Shown here: one piece after another, positions 17,401 through 24,439 of the stretch
Numbering within the stretch: the first letter of the stretch is position 1
Layout of the letters: the number at the start of each line of letters is the position of its first letter
Source: Herbidospora mongoliensis
GTDB taxonomy: Bacteria > Actinomycetota > Actinomycetes > Streptosporangiales > Streptosporangiaceae
NCBI RefSeq assembly: GCF_001570545.1
Contig: NZ_BBXD01000015.1
Span: 186,001-250,000 of the forward strand
Direction of reading: 5' to 3'
Length of the DNA: 64,000 bases
Translations under genes and position numbers: made by a program
The notes under the pieces: generated by a model
What the model was told of the DNA's origin: nothing
Seen by the model: the letters and a program-made list of their open reading frames with translations, nothing else
The model's database searches: none

Positions 17401-18097
17401 TGCCTACGGCGCCGGCCTGCTCCCCCTGATCGACAGCCGCACGTGGCGCGACGACCGCGACCTGGCCGAGGTCTACGCCGTCTGGGGCGGCTTCGCGTAC
17501 GGCCGGGGCATCGACGGCGTGCCCGCCAGGGAGCACATGGAGTCGGCGTACAAGCGGATCAACATCGCGGCCAAGAACATCGACACCCGCGAGCACGACA
17601 TCGCCGACTCCGACGACTACTTCCAGTACCACGGCGGCATGATCGCCACCGTCCGCGCCCTCACCGGCCGCGACCCGAAGGCCTACATCGGCGACTCCAC
17701 CCGGCCCGAGGCCGTGCGCACCCGCAGCCTCACCGAGGAGACCAGCCGCATCTTCCGCGCCCGCGTGGTCAACCCGCGCTGGCTGGCCGCCATGCGCCGC
17801 CACGGCTACAAGGGCGCTTTCGAACTGGCCGCCACCGTCGACTACCTGTTCGGCTACGACGCCACCACGGGAGTGGTCGCCGACTGGATGTACGACAAGA
17901 TCGCCGCCACCTACGTTCTCGACGAGGAGAACCGCAAGTTCCTGGCCGAGTCGAACCCCTGGGCCCTGCACGGCATCGCCGAGCGGCTGCTCGAGGCGGC
18001 CGGCCGCGGCATGTGGGCGGAGCCCGACCCCGAGATCATGGCCGCGCTCCAGCAGGCGTTCCTGGACGCCGAGGGCGACTTGGAATCTACATCGTAA
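14468..18097 (+). CDS. cobN: aerobic cobaltochelatase large subunit CobN
   Basis: CobN (1209 residues) is the large subunit that binds hydrogenobyrinic acid a,c-diamide and cobalt; it is homologous to ChlH/BchH. Recognisable stretches include LSAYPTKHSRIGNAVGLDTP, VQPPRGFGENPIAIYHDPDL, VHVGKHGNLEWLPGKS, FYSVDPKAVPS, LSIWGTSAMRTAGDDIAE and EHDIADSDDYFQYHGGM. An unusual Pro/Ser/Glu-rich insert at about residues 145-195 contains a palindrome (15012-15029). ATG 14468 follows GGGAGG and the riboswitch. The ATPase partner is the fused ChlI/ChlD protein at 3459-5495. The 3' end overlaps the convergent kinase by 11 nt. Confidence 0.96.
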   Translation: MIVLLSTSDTDLLSARASGAPYQLANPSRTPDPTALADGADVVVVRLLGGRRAYEEGLDILLASGKPVVVLGGEQAPDAELMELSTVPSGVCAEAHAYLAHGGPSNLAELHHFLSYTLLLTGNGFAPPAALPSWGLGEFAGALVEEPLAAAPLSDHPQGESREPEVHVSEPGAGHPDSAPRSPEISGHATPVVGILYYRAHHVAGNTSFIQTLSEAIAQAGARPLPVYCASLRTAEPGLIDTLRQCDALIVTVLAAGGTRPAASQAGGEDEAWDVGELADLDIPILQGLCLTTDRATWDGADDGLSPLDAASQIAIPEFDGRIITVPFSFKEIDPDGLTVYAADPERAARVAGIAVRHARLRHIPVGERRVAIMLSAYPTKHSRIGNAVGLDTPRSVVRLIRAMGEAGYKIGDFPGVAAQDGDALIHALIAAGGQDPDWLTDEQLAGNPVRIHKDVYREHFDSLPEELREAMERHWGLAPGELFVDGDDIVLAALQDENIVVMVQPPRGFGENPIAIYHDPDLPPSHHFLAAYHWLSNRYDAVVHVGKHGNLEWLPGKSAGMSAACGPDAALGDLPLIYPFLVNDPGEGTQAKRRAHATLVDHLVPPMARAETYGDMARLEQLLDEHASIAAMDPAKLPAVRAQIWTLIQAARLDHDLGLDDRPHDAEFDDFLLHVDGWLCEVKDVQIRDGLHVLGQVPEGQPRVDLVLAILRAKQMWAGDQALPGLRQALGLTEQGDARADVDAVEAEARELVTAMEAAGWDPNAVTAEGVVGDILRFAATEVVPRLNGTADEITNVLHALEGGYIPAGPSGSPLRGLVNVLPTGRNFYSVDPKAVPSRLAWETGQAMAESLVERYKADTGEWPRSVGLSIWGTSAMRTAGDDIAEVLALLGVRPVWDDASRRVTGLEIIPSGELGRPRVDVTVRISGFFRDAFPHVVAMMDDAVKLVADLDEEGNYIRDHVQADGSTLRIFGSAPGAYGAGLLPLIDSRTWRDDRDLAEVYAVWGGFAYGRGIDGVPAREHMESAYKRINIAAKNIDTREHDIADSDDYFQYHGGMIATVRALTGRDPKAYIGDSTRPEAVRTRSLTEETSRIFRARVVNPRWLAAMRRHGYKGAFELAATVDYLFGYDATTGVVADWMYDKIAATYVLDEENRKFLAESNPWALHGIAERLLEAAGRGMWAEPDPEIMAALQQAFLDAEGDLESTS
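15012..15029. repeat. 18-bp perfect palindrome within cobN
   Basis: GTCCGGAAATTTCCGGAC is fully self-complementary. It lies in the low-conservation insert of CobN. Confidence 0.8.
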
Positions 18098-19034
18098 AGG
18101 CGTCGGGCGGCAGATAGTCTGCCCGCCGCCCCGGCGTCGCCGCCGCGATGCCCTCACGGTGCAGCAACCCCGCCAGCAGCATCGACACGTCTCTGCCGGG
18201 CAGGCGGTCGCGCGCCCCCCGGCGCAGCAGCCCGTCGAGCACCGGCAGCAGCGCCCCCGCCTTCGACGGGGGATCGTGCTCAAGGCCCGAGGTCAGGCCG
18301 AGCACCGTGGCGCCCGTGGCGGGGTAGGGCGGGCGCCCTTCGACCGCGGCGTAGATCGTCGCGCCCACCGACCACAGGTCGGCGGCCGGGCTGGCGGGTT
18401 GGCCGGCCATCCGCTCGGGCGCGATGAAGTCGACCGAGCGGGCGGCGCGTGCGGTCGACTCGTGCCCGAGGGCGGAGATGCCGAAGTCGGTCAGCACGAC
18501 CCGGTCGCCGGTCAGCAGCACGTTGCCCGGTTTGATGTCGCCGTGCACGACCCCGGCGTCGTGGGCGTGCCGGACGCCGGCGAGCAGCTGGTAGCCGATC
18601 CAGGCCGACCAGTGGACGGGAAGCGAGCCGAGGTGCTCGATGGTCTGCTTGAGGGTCAGGCCCTCGAGGAATTCGGTCACGATCCAGAGACGGCCGTTCT
18701 CCTCCAGCAGGTCGTGGATCGTGATGATGGCCGGGTGACTGAGCCGGGCCGCCGAGCGGGCCTCGCTGAGCGCCTTGCGCCGGGACAGCTCCATGTCGAG
18801 CCGGTCGGTGCGGTGGGGCGGCTGGACTTCCTTGATCGCGACGTCGCGTTTCAGCAGCAGGTCATGGGCCTGCCACATGATCCCCGAACCGTCACGGCGG
18901 ATGGGGATGGTCATCTGGTAGCGGTCGCCGAGCAGTGGTGGCTTCGGACGATCGGGCTTCACCGGCGGCCCGCCTGCGGCGGACCTGGAGCCTTCATGGT
19001 GAGCCGGCGCCGTGTGCTTACCGATCTGAACCAA
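18087..19034 (-). CDS. Ser/Thr protein kinase, soluble, non-RD type
   Basis: A 315-residue Hanks-type kinase with the catalytic Lys in DVAIKEVQ, TEFLEGLTLKQTI, the catalytic loop HGDIKPGNVLL, DFG in LTDFGISALG and the APE motif IAPERM. The catalytic loop has HGD instead of HRD, which defines a non-RD kinase. No membrane segment or extracellular sensor domain follows the kinase domain, unlike PknB-type proteins. GTG 18962 (VKPDRPKPPLLGDRYQM) is a possible later start. The gene is convergent with cobN (11-nt overlap) and divergent from pup. The substrate is unknown. Confidence 0.85.
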   Translation of the reverse strand: MVQIGKHTAPAHHEGSRSAAGGPPVKPDRPKPPLLGDRYQMTIPIRRDGSGIMWQAHDLLLKRDVAIKEVQPPHRTDRLDMELSRRKALSEARSAARLSHPAIITIHDLLEENGRLWIVTEFLEGLTLKQTIEHLGSLPVHWSAWIGYQLLAGVRHAHDAGVVHGDIKPGNVLLTGDRVVLTDFGISALGHESTARAARSVDFIAPERMAGQPASPAADLWSVGATIYAAVEGRPPYPATGATVLGLTSGLEHDPPSKAGALLPVLDGLLRRGARDRLPGRDVSMLLAGLLHREGIAAATPGRRADYLPPDAFTM

Positions 19035-19394
19035 CCACCTGTCTGAGCCGAATCCGAGCTCCCCATGCGCTCAATATTCTGGTGGTCCGAGGACGGTTTC
19101 GCTCCGTATCCGGGAGATCTGAAGCAACCCGATTCCCAGGAAGATCGTACCCGCCATCGGTGGGCCGGATCGACTGGTCAGGGCGCGAGGATCGCTGTCT
19201 GACTGAATTGTCAGGATATGCGGGTATACGTCCGAGTGTGGAGCGAGGAGACTGTGCCCATCGAAGGAGGCATCCGAGCGCACCCCGTGCCATTTGATCA
19301 ACACCGCTGAAGATCGCATGGCGATTCAGGCGAGTTGTCGGTCGGTTCGGGGAAGATATGGAACAGACACGTCCCCCGAGTGGAGGTATCACCG
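19035..19394. other. 360-bp pup/kinase divergent intergenic region
   Basis: No credible gene. It is less GC-rich than its surroundings. It holds a candidate pup promoter, TTGTCG (19335-19340) with a 16-nt spacer and TATGGA (19357-19362), and further upstream a PafBC-like element (19208-19230). Confidence 0.5.
19335..19362 (+). promoter_or_regulatory. candidate pup promoter
   Basis: TTGTCG and TATGGA separated by 16 nt, ending 32 nt before the pup start. Confidence 0.45.
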
Positions 19395-19604
19395 ATGGCG
19401 AGCAAGGACACCGGCGGTCAGAAGCAGACCGGCCGCCAGGAGACCGAGACCGAGCAGGTCGAGGAGCAGTCCGGAAGCGACGTCCAGGAGCGCCACGAGA
19501 AGCTCAGCGACGACGTCGACTCGATCCTCGACGAGATCGACGAGGTCCTCGAAGAGAACGCCGAGGAGTTCGTGCGGTCCTACGTGCAGAAGGGTGGCGA
19601 GTAA
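19395..19604 (+). CDS. pup: prokaryotic ubiquitin-like protein Pup
   Basis: Pup is the 69-residue disordered tag that PafA links to lysines through its C-terminal Glu. The C-terminal helix EEFVRSYVQKGGE is canonical. Because it already ends in GGE rather than GGQ, deamidation by Dop is not required. The central DDVDSILDEIDEVLEENAE segment is the coiled-coil-forming Mpa-binding region. ATG 19395 has GGAGG at 19382-19386. A strong hairpin follows it and prcB begins 222 nt downstream. Confidence 0.98.
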   Translation: MASKDTGGQKQTGRQETETEQVEEQSGSDVQERHEKLSDDVDSILDEIDEVLEENAEEFVRSYVQKGGE

Positions 19605-19656
19605 AGGGGCCAACGCCCACCTCGCCACGCTCGGCAAACTCACAGACAGCCGGCTT

Positions 19657-19691
19657 CGTCGCGGTCGCGGGATCCCCCGCGGGCCGCGACG
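19657..19691 (+). terminator. hairpin between pup and prcB
   Basis: CGTCGCGG pairs with CCGCGACG, and an inner CGCGGG pairs with CCCGCG across a small bulge. It may partly terminate pup transcripts, so that Pup is made in excess of the proteasome subunits. Confidence 0.6.
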
Positions 19692-19787
19692 AGTCGTTTG
19701 CGCCGAAAATCTCCGATCATGAAACTGGTCCGAAACTGGTTCGCGGTCAGCTGATCGGGAAGAGTGCAACCAGCGCTGTCACATGAG

Positions 19788-19793
19788 TAGGGT
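19788..19793 (+). promoter_or_regulatory. candidate internal promoter (-10) for prcBA
   Basis: TAGGGT lies 33 nt before the prcB start and downstream of the pup hairpin. The -35 region is poor. Confidence 0.3.
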
Positions 19794-19826
19794 CGGCGTA
19801 AACAACACGACCTAGGAGGGAGTCGC

Positions 19827-20663
19827 GTGGCATCTCAGCAGGCCTGGATGAACAACCTCTTCACCAATACGGGTTCCTCGTCCTTCACCGAATTCGTGCG
19901 TGGCTATGCCCCGGAGATGCTGCCGGGCACCCGCGAGGCGCTGCCCGCGCCCGTCGGTGATCAGATCCCCCACGCGACCACCATCGTCGCGGTCACCTGC
20001 GCCGGCGGCGTCGTGATGGCCGGCGACAGGCGTGCCACCTCGGGCAACATGATCTCCAACCGGGACATCGAGAAGGTCTTCAGGACCGACGAATACTCCT
20101 GTATGGGCATCGCCGGCACCGCCTCGACCGGCATCGAGATGGCCCGGCTCTACCAGGTCGAGCTCGAGCACTACGAGAAGCTCGAAGGCCGCTCGCTGTC
20201 GACCGAGGGCAAGGCCAACCGGCTCGCCACCTTCGTGCGCAACAACCTGGGCGCGGCCATGCAGGGCCTGGTCGTGGTCCCGATCTTCGCGGCCTACGAC
20301 GAGCGGCTCGACGGCGGCCGGATCTTCGGCTACGACGTCGGCGGCGGCCCCTACGAGCACCAGCCCTACCACTCGATCGGTTCCGGTTCGATCTTCGCCC
20401 GCGGCTCGCTGAAGAAGCTCTACCGCGAGAACTCAGCGCCCGACGAAGCCGTCCTCATGGTCCTCCAGGCGCTCTACGACGCGGCCGACGACGACTCGGC
20501 GACGGGCGGCCCCGACGTGACCCGCAGGATCTGGCCGGTGGTCGCGGTCATCACCGCCGACGGCTATCGCCGCCTGCCCGACGAGGAGATCGCCTCCGTG
20601 GTCGAGGGCATGCTCGCGGCCCGGATGATCGATCCCGACGGGCCGACCGCCCCGCTGCGCTAG
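19827..20663 (+). CDS. prcB: 20S proteasome beta subunit
   Basis: PrcB is the catalytic Thr-protease subunit. The 278-residue precursor has a propeptide of 50 residues, and processing before Thr51 in [10 protein letters not shown] would expose the nucleophile. [15 protein letters not shown] and GIAGTASTG are typical of the active-site region, and the fold continues to residue 278. GTG 19827 follows AGGAGGGA. prcA begins 15 nt downstream, so alpha and beta are made from one message. Confidence 0.97.
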   Translation: MASQQAWMNNLFTNTGSSSFTEFVRGYAPEMLPGTREALPAPVGDQIPHATTIVAVTCAGGVVMAGDRRATSGNMISNRDIEKVFRTDEYSCMGIAGTASTGIEMARLYQVELEHYEKLEGRSLSTEGKANRLATFVRNNLGAAMQGLVVVPIFAAYDERLDGGRIFGYDVGGGPYEHQPYHSIGSGSIFARGSLKKLYRENSAPDEAVLMVLQALYDAADDDSATGGPDVTRRIWPVVAVITADGYRRLPDEEIASVVEGMLAARMIDPDGPTAPLR

Positions 20664-20678
20664 AAAGGAACCCCACAG

Positions 20679-21491
20679 GTGTCCATGCCGTTCCCTTACG
20701 CGTCGCCTGAGCAGATCATGCGCGACCGCGCGGAATACGCGCGGAAGGGCATCGCCCGAGGCCGCAGCGTGGTCGTGGTTCAGTACGCCGACGGCATCCT
20801 GCTGGTCGCCCCGAACCCGTCCAAGGCGCTGCACAAGATCAGCGAGATCTACGACCGCATCGGTTTCGCCGCCGTCGGCCGCTACAACGAGTTCGAGACC
20901 CTGCGCCAGGCGGGCATCCGCTACGCCGACGTCAACGGTTACAACTACAACCGTAAAGACGTCACCGCCCGCGCCCTGGCCAACGTCTACGCCAGCCAGC
21001 TCGGCATGATCTTCACCGACTCGATCAAGGCCCTCGAGGTCGAGATCGTCGTCGCCGAGGTCGGCGAGGGGCCCGAGCAGGATCAGATCTACCGGCTCAC
21101 CTTCGACGGCTCGGTCTTCGACGAGCAGGGCATGGCCGTCATCGGCGGCCAGTCCGACGCCGTCGCGACCCGCCTGAAGGAGCGCTACCGCGTGGGCGCG
21201 CCCCTGGGCGAGGCCCTCGACGCGGCGCTGAGCGCGCTGACCGAGCCGGGCGGCGAACGCCCGTCTGCCGGGCAGCTCGAGGTCGCGGTCCTCGACCGCA
21301 ACCGCGAACACCGCAAGTTCCTGCGCCTCAGCGGCCCCCGCCTGGAGCGCCTGCTCAGCGAGGCCAAGCCGTCCACCCCCGAATCCCCTCTCACCGAACC
21401 CGCCGAGCCCACCACCGGTGAGGGCGGCCCCAAGCCCCCGCCGACGGCCCCCGACGGCGACATCGACACGGGTTCGGAACCACCGCTCTAA
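20679..21491 (+). CDS. prcA: 20S proteasome alpha subunit
   Basis: PrcA forms the outer gating rings of the 20S core. The 270-residue product begins MSMPFPYASPEQIMRDRAEY, the typical gate-forming N-terminus, followed by ARKGIARGRSVVVVQYADG and AAVGRYNEFETLRQAG. The last 40 residues or so are Pro/Glu/Thr-rich and probably disordered; the ring-activator contact is normally made here. The GTG start follows AGAAAGGAA. A hairpin terminator follows the stop. Confidence 0.97.
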   Translation: MSMPFPYASPEQIMRDRAEYARKGIARGRSVVVVQYADGILLVAPNPSKALHKISEIYDRIGFAAVGRYNEFETLRQAGIRYADVNGYNYNRKDVTARALANVYASQLGMIFTDSIKALEVEIVVAEVGEGPEQDQIYRLTFDGSVFDEQGMAVIGGQSDAVATRLKERYRVGAPLGEALDAALSALTEPGGERPSAGQLEVAVLDRNREHRKFLRLSGPRLERLLSEAKPSTPESPLTEPAEPTTGEGGPKPPPTAPDGDIDTGSEPPL

Positions 21492-21506
21492 CAGCACAGA
21501 CGCCTC

Positions 21507-21545
21507 ACGGGGCCGCCCGCCGCACTCCGGCAGGCGGCCCCGTGG
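21507..21545 (+). terminator. hairpin terminator after prcA
   Basis: A 12-bp perfect outer stem (CACGGGGCCGCC with GGCGGCCCCGTG) encloses a further small stem. Confidence 0.75.
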
Positions 21546-21652
21546 CATGCGCGGCCGAGGTACGTAAGCGACAGCGCGTCGCCGAATAGGCCAGACGTCG
21601 TGCACTTCCTGTTCGTGTGCCACTCCCGCGTCGCCTTCGGCCCCTGCGCCTG

Positions 21653-22294
21653 CTATGGAGCGGCGAGGATGGCGGCTGCCACGGTGTCGACGTACCAGGC
21701 CTGGTACTGGTCGGATGACCAGCCGCGTTGGCGTACCAGCCAGTCGTAGTTGCGGACGTCCATGGCGAGCCAGAGCACGTCGGCGGCGCCGTCGACGGTG
21801 CAGCCGGGGCGCAGGCAGCCGGTGGTGGCAAGCTCGGCGGCGAACATGGACATGCCGCGTCGGCGGTCTTCGACGTTCTTGCGCCAGATCGCGCCCGCGT
21901 CGGGGTCTGCGGTGGCGGCGCCGGCCAAGGCGATCATCACGTCGGCCTGGCGGGCGTGGGTCTGGGCGAGGTGCCGGGCATAGCGGACGAGTTTGGCCCG
22001 GGGATCGGCGAGCGCGCGGATCTCGGCGACGAAGGGTCGGTCGGGCAGGGTCACCGGCTGATCATCACCGGCGATGGTGGTGTCGATCAGTTCGGACAGC
22101 AGTTGCCGCTTGCCGCCGAACACGGCGTACACGGTCTGGATCGCGACTCCGGCCTCGGCGGCGATGGCGGTCAGCGGCGTCGCCGCGTAGCCAGGATCGA
22201 CGAAAAGTTTGCCGGCCGCGTCGAGGATCGCCTTCCGGGTCTGCTGGGCCTGCTCTTTCCTCCGTGCCGACTGGTATTCCCTCTTGACAGCCAC
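21653..22294 (-). CDS. TetR-family transcriptional regulator
   Basis: A 213-residue TetR-type repressor. The N-terminal helix-turn-helix spans TRKAILDAAGKLFVDPGYAA through TPLTAIAAEAGVAIQTVYAV, and the ligand-binding half is not diagnostic. I chose GTG 22294 (VAVKREYQ) because TACACT ends 6 nt upstream on this strand (a leaderless start) and the longer frame would begin inside the operator. It is divergent from the small protein and methyltransferase genes, which it probably controls with itself. Confidence 0.88.
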   Translation of the reverse strand: MAVKREYQSARRKEQAQQTRKAILDAAGKLFVDPGYAATPLTAIAAEAGVAIQTVYAVFGGKRQLLSELIDTTIAGDDQPVTLPDRPFVAEIRALADPRAKLVRYARHLAQTHARQADVMIALAGAATADPDAGAIWRKNVEDRRRGMSMFAAELATTGCLRPGCTVDGAADVLWLAMDVRNYDWLVRQRGWSSDQYQAWYVDTVAAAILAAP

Positions 22295-22309
22295 AGAACA
22301 AGTGTAGTC

Positions 22310-22336
22310 CTCTATTAGATAGAGCATCACTCTATC
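22310..22336. promoter_or_regulatory. probable TetR operator
   Basis: Alternating half-sites CTCTAT-TAG-ATAGAG and GATAGAG-CATCA-CTCTATC overlap in the intergenic region between the TetR gene and its divergent neighbour. This is typical of TetR autoregulation. Confidence 0.7.
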
Positions 22337-22350
22337 GAAAGGTGGCCGCC

Positions 22351-22644
22351 ATGCCGTACGGAGTACTGCAGGAGATGCCGGACGTCGGCGAAGACGAATA
22401 CCGCAGAGTGGAGAAACACCTCGGCCCGGATCGCCCGCCCGGTCTGCTCGCTCACGTCGCCGGCCCGACCGAGGACGGCTGGCGGATCATCAACATCTGG
22501 GAGGACGAGGCGGCGTTCCGCCGCTTCCAGTCCGAACGGCTCATCCGCGCGGCCGGTCTGGCCGCCCAGGAAGACGGCTTCGACCCCGGCAAGGCCGCCG
22601 GGTTCCGGTCCGTGACCGTCGACGGCGCAGACCTGCCGTTCTGA
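22351..22644 (+). CDS. small alpha/beta-barrel-like protein of unknown function
   Basis: A 97-residue protein resembling actinobacterial antibiotic-biosynthesis-monooxygenase-like (dimeric alpha+beta barrel) proteins: YGVLQEMPDVGEDEYRRVEK, then LAHVAGPTEDGWRIINIW and EAAFRRFQSERL. I cannot assign a reaction. ATG 22351 has GAAAGG a few bases upstream; GTG 22342 is possible. Its stop overlaps the methyltransferase start (TGATG), so the two are co-translated under the TetR operator. Confidence 0.75.
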   Translation: MPYGVLQEMPDVGEDEYRRVEKHLGPDRPPGLLAHVAGPTEDGWRIINIWEDEAAFRRFQSERLIRAAGLAAQEDGFDPGKAAGFRSVTVDGADLPF

Positions 22645-23507
22645 TGCCCAGCACCGCTGACCTTCGAGCCCGCAACCTGGAGTTCTGGACACAGGCCGCA
22701 CCCGGGTGGATCCGCCACGCCGACCGGCAAGACGTCACCGGCCGGCCGCTGGGCGCGGCGGCCATGGACTGGCTGCGCCCGCGCTCCGGGGAGCGGATCC
22801 TCGACGTGGGCTGTGGCTGCGGCGGCACCACAGCCGAACTGGCCGCGGCGGTCGCACCCGATGGCCAGGCGGTCGGCCTGGACCTGGCCGCGTCGATGGT
22901 GACGGCCGCCCAGCATCGATTCCCGCCCCGGCGTCACACGGGCTTGAGGTTCGTCGCCGCCGACATAGAGACGGTCGACGTCGTCCCGGGCGCGCCGTTC
23001 GACGCGGTGTTCTCCCGCATGACGCTGATGCTGCTGGCCGATCCGATCGCCGGCTGCACCACCATCCGGCGGTCGCTCCGTGGCGGTGGCCGCCTCGCCG
23101 CGACCGCCTTTCGCGGCGGCGGCGCCAATCCGTGGCTGCCCGCGGCCATGCTCGGCGCCGCACCACACATCGGGTCGCTTCCGCCGTTGCCGGTCGGCGA
23201 CGAGCCGGGTCCGTTCGCCTTCGCCGACCCGGCACGCGTCAAGCGCGTCCTGACCGCCGCCGGCTTCGATGAGATCTCGATCCAGGCCCACGACGTCACT
23301 CTGCGGGCCCCCGACGAGGCCGACGCCGTGGCGGAATGGCTCATCGAGCTGGGGCCGGCCGGCCCCGCCTACCGAGAAGCTCCGCCACGCGCTCAAGCAG
23401 CCGCCCGATCGGGCGCGGCGCGACTGCTCGACCGGTTTCGCGAGCCAGGAACCGGCTACCTGCTCCCCACCGGACACTGGCTGATCACTGCGACAACGCC
23501 GGGATGA
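22644..23507 (+). CDS. class I SAM-dependent methyltransferase
   Basis: A 287-residue UbiE-like methyltransferase. Motif I is ILDVGCGCGGTTAELAAAV at about residues 52-70, followed by the acidic GLDLAASMV and AFDPVRV-like C-terminal blocks typical of small-molecule methyltransferases. The substrate is unknown. It overlaps the preceding small gene by one base and probably belongs to a TetR-controlled detoxification or modification pair. Confidence 0.85.
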   Translation: MPSTADLRARNLEFWTQAAPGWIRHADRQDVTGRPLGAAAMDWLRPRSGERILDVGCGCGGTTAELAAAVAPDGQAVGLDLAASMVTAAQHRFPPRRHTGLRFVAADIETVDVVPGAPFDAVFSRMTLMLLADPIAGCTTIRRSLRGGGRLAATAFRGGGANPWLPAAMLGAAPHIGSLPPLPVGDEPGPFAFADPARVKRVLTAAGFDEISIQAHDVTLRAPDEADAVAEWLIELGPAGPAYREAPPRAQAAARSGAARLLDRFREPGTGYLLPTGHWLITATTPG

Positions 23508-23737
23508 GGCAACCAACGGGCGGGAGGCGGCGAACCCGACCGGGAAACCGCACCCATAGTCGATCGTGCCGGGAGGCCTGAGGCCGCGTCGGCGGGCGCG
23601 AACCGGAGTGACGAGGGAAGACGCGGGATCTGGACCGCCCGGACGGTCGTGCCTGAGGCGCGGCGATTGGACAGATTTCCCCGTTACATAACAACTTGCA
23701 CGGACTTAACACGGGTTTCGCTAGGCTCGTGCGCGCT

Positions 23738-24370
23738 ATGACGATCACATTCCGGCGGGCCCTGCTGGCCCTGGCCGTCCTCCCTCTTGCCGCCTGTTCC
23801 TCCGCCCCCGAGGCGGCCGCGCCCGCGCCGGCGGTGACCGTCACGGTCACCGAGACCGCGACGCCCGCCGTGCCGGAGTCGACGGACACCGCGACCGCCT
23901 CGGCCGTGCCCACCGAGACCGTGGCGCCGTCTCCGACGGCCAAGGTCAGCGCGGACGTCGACAAGGACGACCCGATCTCCGGCCGGGTCCCGAAGATCAA
24001 GACGGCCAAGTTCCAGTACGACGCCGGGCACGACTTCAACAAGGTCACCCCGAGCGGCGACGGCGTGCTGCGCGGCCGGCTCATCTCGTGGGGCGACGAC
24101 GAGGCCCGATATGTCCCGGTCCGCTATGCCAACGGTGACTTCGTCGGGCCTGAGGGCGGGATGACCTATGCCGCCCCGATCGCCTCCGACGTGGTCTTCC
24201 TCAGTGCGGTCGGGTGCAAGGGCGACGACCAGACGATCAACTCCGCCTCCCTCGGCACCGAGCCGTGCCCGCGCGCCCGGCTGGTCGAACTCGCGGGGCA
24301 GGGAGAGCCGACCGCGCTGATCACCGTGAAGAGTGGCCAGATCGTGAAGGTCGTCGAGATCTACTACTGA
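23738..24370 (+). CDS. secreted lipoprotein of unknown function
   Basis: A 210-residue protein with a lipoprotein signal peptide: MTITFRRALLALAVLPLAAC, cleaved before Cys20. A Thr/Val/Pro-rich linker follows, then a small C-terminal domain ending in TVKSGQIVKVVEIYY. I recognise no enzyme family. TAGGCT ends 10 nt before the ATG, so the message would have a very short leader. It lies directly upstream of pafA. Confidence 0.78.
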   Translation: MTITFRRALLALAVLPLAACSSAPEAAAPAPAVTVTVTETATPAVPESTDTATASAVPTETVAPSPTAKVSADVDKDDPISGRVPKIKTAKFQYDAGHDFNKVTPSGDGVLRGRLISWGDDEARYVPVRYANGDFVGPEGGMTYAAPIASDVVFLSAVGCKGDDQTINSASLGTEPCPRARLVELAGQGEPTALITVKSGQIVKVVEIYY

Positions 24371-24439
24371 CGTTCGCGGGGAATGAGACGACCATGAGTT
24401 TCCTACCGCACACGACGGATCTGGGAATAGGGTGAGGTG

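Noticed and set aside
19071-19319. 82-codon minus-strand frame between the kinase and pup
   Set aside because: Codon use is not like the neighbours and no family match is seen. The region looks regulatory.
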